DNA from: Chondrus crispus
Taxonomy: Eukaryota; Rhodophyta; Florideophyceae; Gigartinales; Gigartinaceae
Direction of reading: 5' to 3'
Length of the DNA stretch: 64,000 nt
Assembly (NCBI RefSeq): GCF_000350225.1
Contig: NW_005179217.1
Location: 39,295 to 103,294 of the forward strand
Part shown: one piece after another, positions 10,180 through 21,393 of the stretch
How the letters are laid out: every line of letters begins with the position of its first letter
Position numbering within the stretch: the first letter of the stretch is position 1
Position numbers and translations under genes: made by a program
Notes under the pieces: model-generated
The model's input: the letters and a program-made list of their open reading frames with translations, nothing else
Told to the model about the DNA's origin: nothing
Databases searched by the model: none

Positions 10180-12420
10180 TTAATCTTTTTGACGCAGTAC
10201 ACGCGATAGCGCCTGGGGCCTCCCATCTTTGTCATACGCGGCATGAAATCCTTGAACGGCTTGTTCCCAGTCATTGTCACTTCCGATATCCATCAGACCC
10301 ATTCGTACAGGGCCAAATTCCTGTACTCGTTCCAATAAAGCCTTGATTCGCAAGAAGCTATTCTTCTGTCCAGAAAGGGTCCACATCTGATGGCTATAGT
10401 TGGGAACCATTTTCTTTCGCATCTCTGAGTCTGTAAACTTTCTCAGTGGTTGACAGTCGAGATTTTTGTCTCCCCTTCGCCACAGCTCAACTACTTCTTC
10501 TATGGTTTTCGGTAGTCCTGGAATGAATTTGACTACTGTACTGGGTTCCATGTGAGCCCCTGTTTTCTGTTTCTTATGCAATGAATGAGTAAATGAATCG
10601 AAGTCCCGTTTTGTTGCCTCTGCAGCTGCAGAAGCAATGCAATTCTTTTGTATCAACGGTTCTTTACTTCCATCTTCCACGGCGTTTTCTTCCAACGAGG
10701 CGTACAACTGTACGCTCGTATTTCTTTTCGGCAGCGCACTAGAAGATTCCTTCCTTCTCTGGTGCAAGAGAAATAGTCTCTGCTGTAGCTCTTTCTTCCA
10801 AACTTTCATTTTCTCATCTTGAACAGCATAAATTTGTCCTTCATTCTCTGAATCGCTTCCCTGATTTTTCGATTTGCCAACAGAATTAGTGTTACCCGAC
10901 GAAAGCAATATCTCCTTACTTATCGTCATACCAATCTCCGGTTCAAGTTGCAGGATTTGTCTAGGGGCTTTGAATCCGGCACCTTCTCCACCCCCTTGGA
11001 TCGGCCGCACGAACCCTCGTCTCTCCATTTTTTGTCGTGTGGGTCTGTTGGTTATTCCTCGCTCTGAAATTATTAAGACGATCACTTATATCTCATTAAA
11101 ACAGAAAACTATGATCCATATATCAAGTACCAGATTATTTATTGTACTCGACGAAAACATTTCACTAGACTAACTGAAAGTTTTGTCCACATCGTTTGAA
11201 CTGAGACCAGTATGGACGTGCTCAAGAAACTTTGCAAAGTCCTCCTTCTCATATATCTGCTCAGATTCTTCGCAAATAGTTTTAGCATGACGTACATACT
11301 CCTGGACTGAATTAAAGCGAGGAAGCTCTGGCGGAGCACAGTCGTTGTAGGCAGCGCAATAGTTGGCATACGCTTGATATCCACTCATCTGAATTATTTC
11401 CATAATTGCTTCATCGCGAAGCCCTAGAGCTCGATACAGCTGGACTGAACCTCTTTTGATTGAATGTCCGGAGTACATACCCAGATCACCCGATCCGACA
11501 CCAACTGATGACAAGCGACCTCGGAAGAACTCGGTGAATTTCTTAGAACTCCACGGTGCTTTGGTGTCAATGACCCAACCACTTCTTGTCTCATTCACAT
11601 CGCAAAATAAAGGCCCTGGGCTACTTCCACGAAGTGTCAGCCACGAGTACAATGCTAAGAATGGATCCATAAAGTATGAGAACCGCAAGGCAGAGTTCCC
11701 GAACCAATCGCGAAGCTGGTACGTTCTATGCACAGTTGAATTCTTAATTGATTCAAGCAACGTCAACGTGCAGCCACCGGACCCAACAGAGACGTTTTCG
11801 ACTTTCAACTTCTTAATTTCATCATATCTGAGTCCCAAATTCAACCCGACAACGAGGATGGCATGTAGGAGCACGTCAGGGGCTGCGGTTACCTTTTCTC
11901 TCCCGTACCAAAACTTTTCGGCCAAATCACAGATATTGGCTGCTGTGATTGGCTGAGAGCGTAACGTAACGAATCCTAGATGAGCCAAATGAACGCGATG
12001 GGCCTTTCGCAGCGCTTGCAAATCAGGGTTTCCAATCAGCGGGTTGCCGCTTGCCTTACCAGCAGACTCGTCAACCTGCCACGTTTTCGTGTGGCCGTGT
12101 TCGCAATACACATGTCGAAGTCCCTGCGCCAGAGCTCCCATGCTGTCATTCTTGAGAGCATCAGCAGTTCCAAACTTACAGTAATCTGCAAGAAGATTGA
12201 GAATGAGTTTTGAGCTCTCTGGGGTGACGCGATGTGGATCTGGGGCACCTTTCAGAGCACAGTACTCTTTCAGAACTCGTCTTGCTAACTTCACATTCGC
12301 TTTCGTTGATGCGCTCGCGGCAGTAGATACCAGATCGTAGGATTCGCGCAGGGGACCGTCTGTAAAAGCATTCACACCCCCCTTTTTGCTCCCTCTCCCC
12401 TTCCTTGCTTGAGTTGACAT
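10180..12420 (-). CDS. Crypton-like transposase: tyrosine recombinase plus GCR1_C-like domain (two exons)
   Basis: Exon 1 (12420 down to 11175) encodes a tyrosine-recombinase-like protein. It has LGLRYDE with Arg198, a basic segment around Lys226, a GHSIKRGS motif with His319, and a Tyr-rich stretch at 348-358 that would hold the nucleophile. Exon 2 (11063 down to 10180) is Lys/Arg-rich and ends in a region (TIEEVVELWRRGD ... W ... FLRIKALLERV) resembling the GCR1_C DNA-binding domain. Fungal Cryptons carry that domain behind the recombinase. A 111-nt intron with GTTAGT donor and TTTCAG acceptor removes the TAG at 11170-11172 and joins the two in frame, giving about 709 residues. The usual HxxR motif has Lys where Arg is expected, so activity is uncertain. 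Role: cutting and strand exchange through a covalent Tyr-DNA link, without DDE chemistry. No element ends were found. Domain naming rests on motif reading only. Confidence 0.6.
11064..11174 (-). other. Predicted 111-nt intron in the recombinase gene
   Basis: On the minus strand the donor GTTAGT starts at 11174 and the acceptor TTTCAG ends at 11064. Exon 1 ends after one base of a codon and exon 2 supplies the other two, so the frame is kept. The intron itself contains in-frame stops. This is a prediction from splice signals and phase. Confidence 0.55.
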
Positions 12421-14858
12421 TTTTGAAAATTGAAATCCCCCTAAACCTCCTGCTAAGGGATTGTCTTTCAGTAATCCAGCAGGAAAATGATTGTTGAAGC
12501 CAGTTTTGAAGAAATATGTAAAAGGACACTTTCAAAAGAGTACGGCTAAATATGCGATTTGATTGCGAAATTGTAGAAATGAAAGCCTAGAACATTCAAA
12601 ACACATATTTAATTGGTTAGAAACTTTTGATGATGACGATCACACGTATTCCCAAAGAGCATTGGTTGTTGCCTTTTTCAGAATGCAGTACTGTGGCTCT
12701 AGTGCCCTGACTGGCTTGCAGTCATCGAGAATCATTGCTGTATATTTCTGAGAAATAAAGCCCACCCACGTCGATGACGTATATGACATGGAAGCTTTCC
12801 TAACAAGTACTTCGAAGATATGCTTTGAAAGGTAGAGGGGTATGTCAAGGAATACATTCTCCTACCTGAATAACTTCCGTTTAGTTACGGTAGTCCTCCA
12901 CACTCGGATACTTCGCTAAGTTATATTCTACGCATTTAAATGGAAGTGAGTAGAACGTAATCAAATGCTTTATCTTTAATCATAGTTTACTTAAGAGACT
13001 CAATACGGAAACACAGTTTCGCCATTTCCGAAATACTGGACATCGTAGAAAGTACTCATTTAGACTTTTACATTGGATATGGTGAAGCTTTTTGCTTGGG
13101 GAATGCGGTTCTTGTATAATCTAGTGTTGGAAACTGAGAATCTCTAAATTGAAATGCTCTTTCCAAATTCTTTTTTGCGTGTGGTTAAAACATTGCTAAC
13201 ATTGAGAAGATGAATTGTATGACTTCCTGCTGTCTTGTTAGATTCTTATCTTAAAGAGTATATAATGGTTGACAAATCGGACATATCAAAAGGTTTATTA
13301 CAAATAGAAGTTTTCTTAAAGTGCTCTAAAAGTCTCCGGAAGCTACCGTAGTTGTTTCTAGAAACATGTATTACAAAAGAGGCAAATAGAGCATTCTCGT
13401 CAGGAACATACACCCTATCTAAACTTTTAGCAGGCCTTGTTAGTTCTGTTTGCACCAATCTCACCCAAAACTTGCAAATCTTTACGGATATCATTACCCT
13501 GGAGTAGATATACTTCTTCAAATCAGTAAACGCAAACGTTCAGATCCAAGGCGCGGTGAGCCAATACTACTACTTTGGATAATAAAACTTGAACTCTCTC
13601 TTGAATGATCATTTTAAAGGTTATGTATAGCTTTGTAGAATAGTGAGGTACAAAAAGTCTCCCAGCCGTTACAAATTTCATTAGGGTTAAAAAAGTACCT
13701 TTTTCTGCATTGAAAAACTTAGAATGTGTACCTTCTGAACCGTACTACCGCATATTACCCACAATACCGAGCATTGACGAATAAAACCGAAGTGTGCACC
13801 GCTTTCGTGAGCAGAGTTTTATCTGGTTCATATGAATCAATGACCTCAAATCGTGTTGCAGTCATTTCAGTCCGGAAACTGTGAATCAGCTTTTTCGATG
13901 AATAATTCATGCTTCTATGGCTACTGACGATTAAACTTTTCGAAAATCCTGTTTTCATACGAATAAATTTGGATTTGGATCTATTTCGTTTCGTAACGTG
14001 GCTTTAATAGAGATGAAATTGTATCAAGTTCTTGGAAGCAATATAAGCTTTCAGGGTTTTTAGGTTACGCTGCTGGGAAATTACAGGCTTTTCATTCATA
14101 AATAGGGAAAACGTGATTTTAATACGAATGCAAAAAAGGCCTGGAAGAACTTTTGGTGTTAAATGCACATGAGAATCGCTTTTTATCACCACTGTTAATG
14201 TGACGAAGTTATATTCGTCATTGCAAATACTGATTTTATAAAAATCCAGAGCAGAATTTCTGGGTTGAGTATGACTCTTTTGTGCCGAAATATGCCCAAA
14301 AGTAGGCATTTGAAAATGCAGTTATGACTATGAAAGTGCAGTTCACAATTAGAATGATTGCGTTTAATTTTCCGGTTGTTCCGGTATGTTATTGTTTAAT
14401 AAAAATGAAGCTTTAACTTTGGTTTTGGAGAAAATTTAACCTCGTACTGCGGCAGTTCGCATGAACCGAATTTGTTCTACTGTATTCTTCTTCTGTAAAT
14501 TAATACAGTACTTAAATTGGTACTCGGAAGTCTAGAGTACATAATTTGGTACTGGGAAGATCCGAAAGTGATCCCTTTTTACTGCTGCATGGAACTGCAG
14601 AAAATTGGATCAGTTATTTCTAGGTTTTTCGCATTTCGTGTCACTACTTTCAAAATACGTTTGACCGATGGTTGTTCTGACGATATCGGTGAGTGAAGTT
14701 TCGGCTCTTCCTAGAGGCTCTGGAGCTCTACGTGACCTGACACGTGACCATGTAAGGATGGGCATCACGCGGTTCACAAATGATTCGGCAGTACACAACG
14801 TTTACTAGAAAAAATGGCACACATAACATTTTCGCACTAGACCTCATCATTTTCCGCG
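12421..14858. other. AT-rich stretch, nothing recognised
   Basis: About 2.4 kb upstream of the recombinase gene with only short unconvincing frames. It probably includes the promoter and perhaps one end of the Crypton-like element, but no terminal repeat could be identified before Copia-2 begins. Confidence 0.5.
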
Positions 14859-14863
14859 GTTCA

Positions 14864-15353
14864 TGTCGGAAAACCTCTATGACAAGGTTGTCCTTTCTTA
14901 GTCAGGTCTGATTCCAACACAGGCGCACAGGAGCCTGAGTCGTTCCTAGAGCGGAACGCGAATCGGGTGAAGACGTGGTTACGGAGTCCGCACAGGAGGG
15001 CTCCGCCAATGTAGCAATAAAGCTTCAGTTGTTTATTCTTGATCGTCTTACCGAGAGGGGAATGGAAAGAGCTTCAAGGAGAAGCTCTTAGCCTAGTTCG
15101 CAGCGTACGCACTTTCTTGCCTCCTTGCTGATAACGAAACTTCGCGTCCGCTTGCACTAACGCACTAACTAAAAACCCACGACCTTTGGTCTTTGGTGAC
15201 CCTTCCCTTCTATAGCCGCGACCATTCCGACCCTTTCTCCCAATTCCTTCTTGATCTAATCCGATGAGCAATAAGAGATCACAGAATAGGTCTGGGACTT
15301 CTGTAATGCTGTATCATCTTACAGCACACCACGCGAGCGTGTCCCGTTCGACA
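14864..15353 (-). repeat. Copia-2 3' LTR
   Basis: 490 bp. Read on the minus strand it begins TGTCGAACGG and ends TTTTCCGACA. A purine-biased stretch lies at 15354-15370 on the minus strand, in the position of the polypurine tract. Confidence 0.93.
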
Positions 15354-15383
15354 CTCGGGGATTTTCTGAGAACAAAGTCGTGG

Positions 15384-18300
15384 TCACTTGCCTTTTTGCT
15401 TACTGCGAAGCAGTGTCCGAACCACCCACTGCTGAACAGGGGTATCCAGGCGCCCAGTATCAAGCAATCTCTCAAGTGCGGGGCACAGGGCGGCTTTTGT
15501 CAGTCCGTCTGCAGGATTGTCTTCGGACTTGATCCATCCGACGTTGCTGATCTCTTGCCGGCTGTACGCGTCGCGTGCTGCCTCAATGTCTATCATGAGA
15601 CGCTTTTCCGTTGTCGTGGTAGACTTCACAATTGTTTTGAAAAGACTGTCAGAATCCGTCAACATGGCGAGAGATAGATTTTGTCCTGAGATGCGATTCA
15701 AATCGTGACGGAGGAGGTATGCATAGTCAAAGCCGTCGGCGAAGGCGAGCACCTCTGCGCCCATCACAGACCTCGTGACGCGTTTGCTCTTATACGAACT
15801 GAAATGGAGTATGTTGCACTTGCCGCTGCCGTCACACAAAAGTACTATAAAGCCCAGTTGTGATCGAAGCTCGGGGGTGTTGGCGAACGACGAGTCGGTA
15901 AACACGCGTAGTGACAGGGTATTCTTGTCCAATATCTGCTGCATGATGCCTCTCCGAGGCCTAGCGTGGATCCGTTTGACGGTGTCATTCAAATTCTTGA
16001 CGTGTTTTGCGTTGAATTTCGACTCCGTGACTTGGGCAGCTAAGTTGACTGCGGCGGATATATCGGGGCGTGTATGTGTCAGCCAAGCGAGCTCGTGTCT
16101 TTTTGAACGGAATTCAGCAAATGTGCATTGTTTTGAAAGCGAGGAGATCTTCTTGGCAAATCGCTCCTGATGCATGAGGTAGCCATCTTCAGTTTTCTCT
16201 ATCTGGATGCCTGCGAATTGGAAATTGTCGTTCTCCCGCGGCTTCGATTGAAATCGATCTCCAGTTTTCTTTGATTCCTTTTCGAATTCATCATCTCCCG
16301 TACCGATGGTGTCGTCGACGTACGCGCCTGTCATACCTTTAAGTTTACCTTCTACGACTTTGAAGAACAGGGACAGATCGCCAGTAGTTGGTCGCATGTT
16401 GAGGTCTTGCTGTAAGTGCTTCGAGAATGTCTCATGCCAGTAGTCGCCAGAGTCCGCTAAGCCATACAGCGGTTTTAGTAGTCTTAATAACTGGTCCGAC
16501 GACAGATTAAATTCCTTTGTAGGCTTGACGTACACCTCACGCATTAATTTATCGGCACTCTGGAGGTATGCCTGTGATACGTCCTGTGACCATATGCGGA
16601 ACCCAAAAACCGCTGCGATGGCGATGAGGACTCGAACGGAACCTTGTCGCAGGTTGGTGCTGTTGTGCACCAGCATGTTTTTCTCGATATCCGTGTGACC
16701 CTGGACGACAAAGTGAGCTTTGTATAATTCACCCTCAGTGCGGACGTTCTTGATCGCAAGGACGAAACGGCCGCCGAGGACGTTGGCGTCAGACGGGACA
16801 TCTTCGCGGCACACGACTTCATAAACTCCTCGTTCGGCAAGACCGGCGAGCTCCTTTGCTTTGGCATCATCGAACATCCCTGAGCGGCTCCTCGAATCGG
16901 CGGGGTGCAGGACTTCAGTGACTAATACTCCGGGGGGCGGGTTGGATGTAAATTGCTCCATCCCATCGAATAGGCGTTTCAGTTCTCTGTCGCCCTGTTC
17001 TTTGGGCATGGGTATCACTTGCGACAGGTTGTAGTGCTGCTCCTTTCCGTCCCAGTCGACATATACCTCCTTTTCCATGATCTTCACAACTCGATATGGC
17101 CCCAACCATTCTTTCTCTTTCTCTCGATAGACCAGGACCTCATCCCCCGGCCTGATGTCGTATCTAGTGGCTGGTGGAAGCTTTGATTTAAGTGCTTGCT
17201 GGATGCGTAGTTGCGCTGTGATTATCGCCATTTCGAGTTTTGCCGCCTCTAAAGCTGCCATACGTTCTCGCTGAGCTGGCAACTGTGCGTTCACTACCGG
17301 AAATGCAGGATCAACTCCATAGACTAACCGTGAGGGGACATAACCGTTCGGTCCTAGTGTATCGTTGGCGGCCTTTACAGCAAGGCGAATAGCAATCTCG
17401 GGATCGAGCTTCGGATACTGCGAACGAATGACTCGAAATATCCGCCGTAGAGGGGCGTGATATCTTTCACCGATTCCGATCGAATTGTGGCTCTGTGTTC
17501 CTGATAATTGAAGATCGATACCATGTAGCGTAGTGATGTCGTCCCAAAACTTGGAAGTGAAGACAGAGCCCTGGTCAGCACGGATACGATTGGGGATACC
17601 GACGTACACTGTAACCCACGCCTCTAAGAACGCATCCCATACATGCCTAGCGGACAGACTCTTCGGAAGGGCGACATTTTGATAACCAGTATGGGTATCG
17701 ACGACGTGGAGGATAGGATTACCGCCAACCCAGAAGAGGTCTACGGCGACTTCGTGATTAAAAATCACCTCATCACTCGGCAATGATACTCTAAAACGAT
17801 ACGGACGAATACCGAAACGCTTGCATCCTGCACACTTGTCTACGATATCTTGGATGATAGTGGGTGTATCGTTCTTGACGCGATCTGGAGTGCCTCGTTT
17901 CAGGAGGTTGAGCAGCTTCTGTACGGAAGGATGAAAGAAGTGTAGGTGTAGTCGCTCGAGTTCGGTGCGGGTGTACATAACCTCGTGTAAGTCCCATCGA
18001 ACGAACATGTGACCGTGTGCTCTAACTATCGGTACTTGCCAGCCACCAATTTTGCTGACGAGGACGTTGTCAGTGTTGTCCGCGACGAGCTTGTGTCGGT
18101 CTAGTAGATCCAGACCGAATAGTAGGGGAACATCAGCATCCACGACATCCACCCAAAACGGTAGATAACAACCTCTCTTGATTCGCATTCTTACTTTTAT
18201 CATACCGAGACTTGCGCGAATGCCATCTCCAAACTTGTACGAGTATGGTGACTGGATCAGCTTGAAGGGCTGCTTGCGAGCACGACAGTATGCCTTCGCT

Positions 18301-18593
18301 TGGTCGAGACCGCAGACTGACTTCTGGGCGCCGGTGTCAGCGCACGCACCTTCAAAGAAGCGACTGTTATACTGGCGAAAGCCGTCAGGTCGGGTGACAT
18401 TCACTTTTAGCACCTCCTTGACGATCCGACCAGAGTAGTGCGGACTTGAGATTGGGGTTGTGGTACGCACGTTCCCGAAAAATCGGGGGTAGCTCGGGCG
18501 CGTCCTTCCCTTGCCAATTCTTTCGGGCGTCTTGTCCGGAGGGTCTTTGTGCCTGAGTATCGGGACTTGCTGGCAAATCAAGCCCCGTTGCAA
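15384..18593 (-). CDS. pol: Copia-2 pol: protease, integrase, reverse transcriptase, RNase H
   Basis: One uninterrupted frame of 1,069 codons. Domains in order: aspartic protease (ADTGA) in the first 100 residues; integrase zinc region (HLHFFHP ... CAGC) and a DD35E core ending in GERYH; reverse transcriptase with the YVDD catalytic box; RNase H with FTDSSFAN and a later LTDSDS. It copies the element RNA into DNA inside the capsid and integrates it. It has no proper start codon: the frame opens at GGA.TTT.TTG just before the gag stop, so expression needs a -1 frameshift in a window of about 24 nt. That window contains a run of five T. It is either programmed or the result of a one-base change in an ancestral single frame such as that of Copia-1. 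All key catalytic residues are present. Confidence 0.9.
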   Translation of the reverse strand: MQRGLICQQVPILRHKDPPDKTPERIGKGRTRPSYPRFFGNVRTTTPISSPHYSGRIVKEVLKVNVTRPDGFRQYNSRFFEGACADTGAQKSVCGLDQAKAYCRARKQPFKLIQSPYSYKFGDGIRASLGMIKVRMRIKRGCYLPFWVDVVDADVPLLFGLDLLDRHKLVADNTDNVLVSKIGGWQVPIVRAHGHMFVRWDLHEVMYTRTELERLHLHFFHPSVQKLLNLLKRGTPDRVKNDTPTIIQDIVDKCAGCKRFGIRPYRFRVSLPSDEVIFNHEVAVDLFWVGGNPILHVVDTHTGYQNVALPKSLSARHVWDAFLEAWVTVYVGIPNRIRADQGSVFTSKFWDDITTLHGIDLQLSGTQSHNSIGIGERYHAPLRRIFRVIRSQYPKLDPEIAIRLAVKAANDTLGPNGYVPSRLVYGVDPAFPVVNAQLPAQRERMAALEAAKLEMAIITAQLRIQQALKSKLPPATRYDIRPGDEVLVYREKEKEWLGPYRVVKIMEKEVYVDWDGKEQHYNLSQVIPMPKEQGDRELKRLFDGMEQFTSNPPPGVLVTEVLHPADSRSRSGMFDDAKAKELAGLAERGVYEVVCREDVPSDANVLGGRFVLAIKNVRTEGELYKAHFVVQGHTDIEKNMLVHNSTNLRQGSVRVLIAIAAVFGFRIWSQDVSQAYLQSADKLMREVYVKPTKEFNLSSDQLLRLLKPLYGLADSGDYWHETFSKHLQQDLNMRPTTGDLSLFFKVVEGKLKGMTGAYVDDTIGTGDDEFEKESKKTGDRFQSKPRENDNFQFAGIQIEKTEDGYLMHQERFAKKISSLSKQCTFAEFRSKRHELAWLTHTRPDISAAVNLAAQVTESKFNAKHVKNLNDTVKRIHARPRRGIMQQILDKNTLSLRVFTDSSFANTPELRSQLGFIVLLCDGSGKCNILHFSSYKSKRVTRSVMGAEVLAFADGFDYAYLLRHDLNRISGQNLSLAMLTDSDSLFKTIVKSTTTTEKRLMIDIEAARDAYSRQEISNVGWIKSEDNPADGLTKAALCPALERLLDTGRLDTPVQQWVVRTLLRSKQKGK

Positions 18594-20260
18594 AAATCCT
18601 CAGTGGCATCCGGATCGTCATCGGGATCCGTATCATCCATTAGGTTATCTGGCATTTCGAAGTGAGCATTGTGATTAATGGCAGCTTCGCGCGCGGTGCC
18701 TTTTGTCAACTGTGTCATCAGCTGCTCTTTCGCGGTCTCTTGCTCGATCCCTTCCTCCTCGTCCTCTTGCGTGTGGATAAAGGTCTCCATCATGTCTTGA
18801 GCAAGATCATCGACAACGTCTGCTATGTTTACCTTTGGAGAAGTCGAGTTGCGGCTTGCGGATTTCATCCTGTTTCTCACCACGCGCTGCATGTCTAGTG
18901 GCTCTTTGCATCGGAACCAGCGACACCCGACCTTGCCACAGTTGTGACACGTGAGCGAATCGCGATCTGGTGATTGTTTGCGAGGCCAGCGTTCCTTCGG
19001 ATACGAGAACTGACGTGGTCCGTGGCCAAAAGAGCCGCGGTTGTTACCATGATGCTTTGGGACGATTGAGTTACGACTGCTCGGCTCGGTGCCATACCGA
19101 CCCTGTCCTGCAAAGTTCGTCGACTTCCACCGTGCAGTCCTGAAATTACTACTTCCCTCGATGTTGTTGGCCTTTGCTGCCTCATGTTTCGTGGTTTGTT
19201 GCAGAGAGTATTCTAGTTTCTCGATGAGCGTGTGATAGTGCAGTTCATTCGCAGTAACGTTGGACAATACACTACGAGCCCATTCTTTACCCAGCACGGC
19301 CTGCTGCAGGTGAAGCATTTTTGCTCTGTCGGAGCGATCTTCAGGATGGGACATCGGGGTGAGTCTGTCAATTTCATCGATGGTTTTGCGCAGCGCCTGA
19401 GCTTCGGAAGTTTCCCCGACCACTTCAAATTGTGACGTATGGATCTGGTCCAAGCGATGAGAAATGTAATCTTGTTTAGCTGCGGATGCGTAGCGGTCGT
19501 GGAAACGACGTAAGACTTCTCCCCAATTGGATATTCTGCCCTCTATCTCGTTGATGAAGAACTGAAGTGCGGCGCCATCCAGCAGATAATGCAAGAAATT
19601 AATCTTGTCAGCGCCAGTTACTTTGTTTTGATTGCACATGAATTGATATCGAGAGAGTTTAGTCAGCCAGTCTTCGTCCCTTTTTCCCCAAAACTTCTGT
19701 CTTTCTCAAGAATACGCAATGCTCAATCCTTTTGCACCATTGTTAGAGTTTGTCGCGGTGAACTGCGGAGTATGTGGTGAAATCGGGACGGGGTTTGCAA
19801 ACGGTGCAGAAACTGGGCTTTGAATGGGGGAATTGGGTGCAAAGGTCCCTCGCTTAATTGCTTTGAATTGAGCAACGGCTCTCTCACGTTCTCCTGCATC
19901 TTCCGGGCGATTCCAAATAGTGTAGAGTAGCCTGTTGACAATGAGACCTCCTGAGGCTCCAGTTGAAGGCGTGTCTACCCCGTGTTCGTTTAAGAAGGAT
20001 CGTATTTTCTTGTAGATTTCGTAGTTGACGGTAATCATGGGATCGACTAGCTCACGAGGTTCGAGGTCTTCACGTATCTGAGACAGAAGATCTTCCCCTG
20101 TGGGGATGGGGAGCTGCGTGGAATAACCTGTGAACAAGTTGTAAATTCCTTCTTGATGAGCGTTGCTTAGACGGATGTTTCCAAATGGGCCGACATGGGA
20201 GTTTGTCGGAGGGGGATCGTCAGACAGCGATGGTATCGGGGGAGGTGGGTTCGAGGGCAT
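18578..20260 (-). pseudogene. gag: Copia-2 gag with one in-frame TGA
   Basis: The frame from the ATG near 20260 encodes about 180 residues up to TGA at 19706-19708, then continues in the same register to TGA at 18578. The second part holds the capsid-like helical region and a zinc knuckle of unusual type, C-x2-C-x4-C-x4-C (18905-18950), where the usual His is Cys. An acidic tail precedes the overlap with pol. Gag would form the virus-like particle and bind the RNA. Since the LTRs are nearly identical, the stop is likely a recent nonsense change. The copy can probably move only with help. Confidence 0.75.
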
Positions 20261-20305
20261 TGTTTCTTGGTCTTGTTCTAAGGATGACAAAGAAGCCTTC
20301 CTTAA

Positions 20306-20313
20306 TTCCGGAA
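20306..20313 (-). other. Copia-2 primer-binding position, 8-bp palindrome
   Basis: Directly after the 5' LTR (minus strand) the sequence reads TTCCGGAA, a perfect palindrome, followed by TTAAGG. The usual TGG of a tRNA-3'-end primer site is absent. Copia-1 and Copia-4 have the same arrangement. Confidence 0.6.
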
Positions 20314-20803
20314 TGTCGGAAAACCTCTATGACAAGGTTGTCCTTTCTTAGTCAGGTCTGATTCCAACACAGGCGCACAGGAGCCTGAGTCGTTCCTAGA
20401 GCGGAACGCGAATCGGGTGAAGACGTGGTTACGGAGTCCGCACAGGAGGGCTCCGCCAATGTAGCAATAAAGCTTCAGTTGTTTATTCTTGATCGTCTTA
20501 CCGAGAGGGGAATGGAGAGAGCTTCAAGGAGAAGCTCTTAGCCTAGTTCGCAGCGTACGCACTTTCTTGCCTCCTTGCTGATAACGAAACTTCGCGTCCG
20601 CTTGCACTAACGCACTAACTAAAAACCCACGACCTTTGGTCTTTGGTGACCCTTCCCTTCTATAGCCGCGACCATTCCGACCCTTTCTCCCAATTCCTTC
20701 TTGATCTAATCCGATGAGCAATAAGAGATCACTGAATAGGTCTGGGACTTCTGTAATGCTGTATCATCTTACAGCACACCACGCGAGCGTGTCCCGTTCG
20801 ACA
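20314..20803 (-). repeat. Copia-2 5' LTR
   Basis: 490 bp, two differences from the 3' LTR. It is flanked on the right by the GTTCA target duplication at 20804-20808. Confidence 0.93.
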
Positions 20804-20808
20804 GTTCA

Positions 20809-21393
20809 CATCGCTGGTAATGCGTATCTACAGAATATATCTATGCTGTGCATTGTACAGTACCCTTAAGGGTACAGCAAGCTTCTCATGTCGAGAAACC
20901 CGCATGCAGATGCACAACTGCTGGATTATGCATCCACCTACTGTATGCAAAACAGCACTACAATTAGAGCACTGCCATTAGGGCACCTTTCCTCGACACC
21001 CAAATAAAGCCGTCGTCGCCTCCCCCACCGATAGAGGAAGGAGGCATCGAGTGTTCTTGGCATCACATGGATAAAGCGAGAGCGACGCATTGTTGCCGTC
21101 TACTACATTGTTGTCGTCTTCACGCTGTATGTCACCAAAGTGTCGCAGAATGAACAAGCACTCGCAGTGACGAGTGGCTCTGACGCTCTTCAGAACCTGC
21201 CGGTGCGGATACCGTCTCAAACGCCGAGATGGCCTTCCACTTTCCCTAGAAGAAACAAGCGTACTGTGCAGTAAATTGCTTCACAAGCCGCCCTGTCCTG
21301 TGTTTTGCGAAGAAAGCAGCTCTTCGAAACATTCCCTTCCCTCTCCCCACGTTTCAATCTATCCTTCTTGTTCGCCCCTCCCTCCCGCCAGCC
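20809..21393. other. Upstream region of membrane-protein copy B
   Basis: No gene. It contains a 16-bp perfect palindrome GTACCCTTAAGGGTAC near 20868 and, in the last 90 bases, a pyrimidine-rich leader clearly related to the one before copy A. Confidence 0.55.

Larger units (their letters stand above)
14864..20803 (-). mobile_element. Copia-2, near-complete LTR retrotransposon
   Basis: Two 490-bp LTRs (14864-15353 and 20314-20803) bound a gag and a pol on the minus strand. The LTRs end TG...CA and differ at only two positions that I can see (15067/20517 and 15283/20733). A 5-bp target-site duplication GTTCA flanks the element at 14859-14863 and 20804-20808. These features mean a young insertion. 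Gag carries one in-frame TGA and pol sits in the -1 frame relative to gag. The protein motifs (DTGA protease, GERYH integrase glutamate, YVDD reverse transcriptase) put it with Copia-1, -4 and -5 rather than with Copia-3. Confidence 0.93.
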
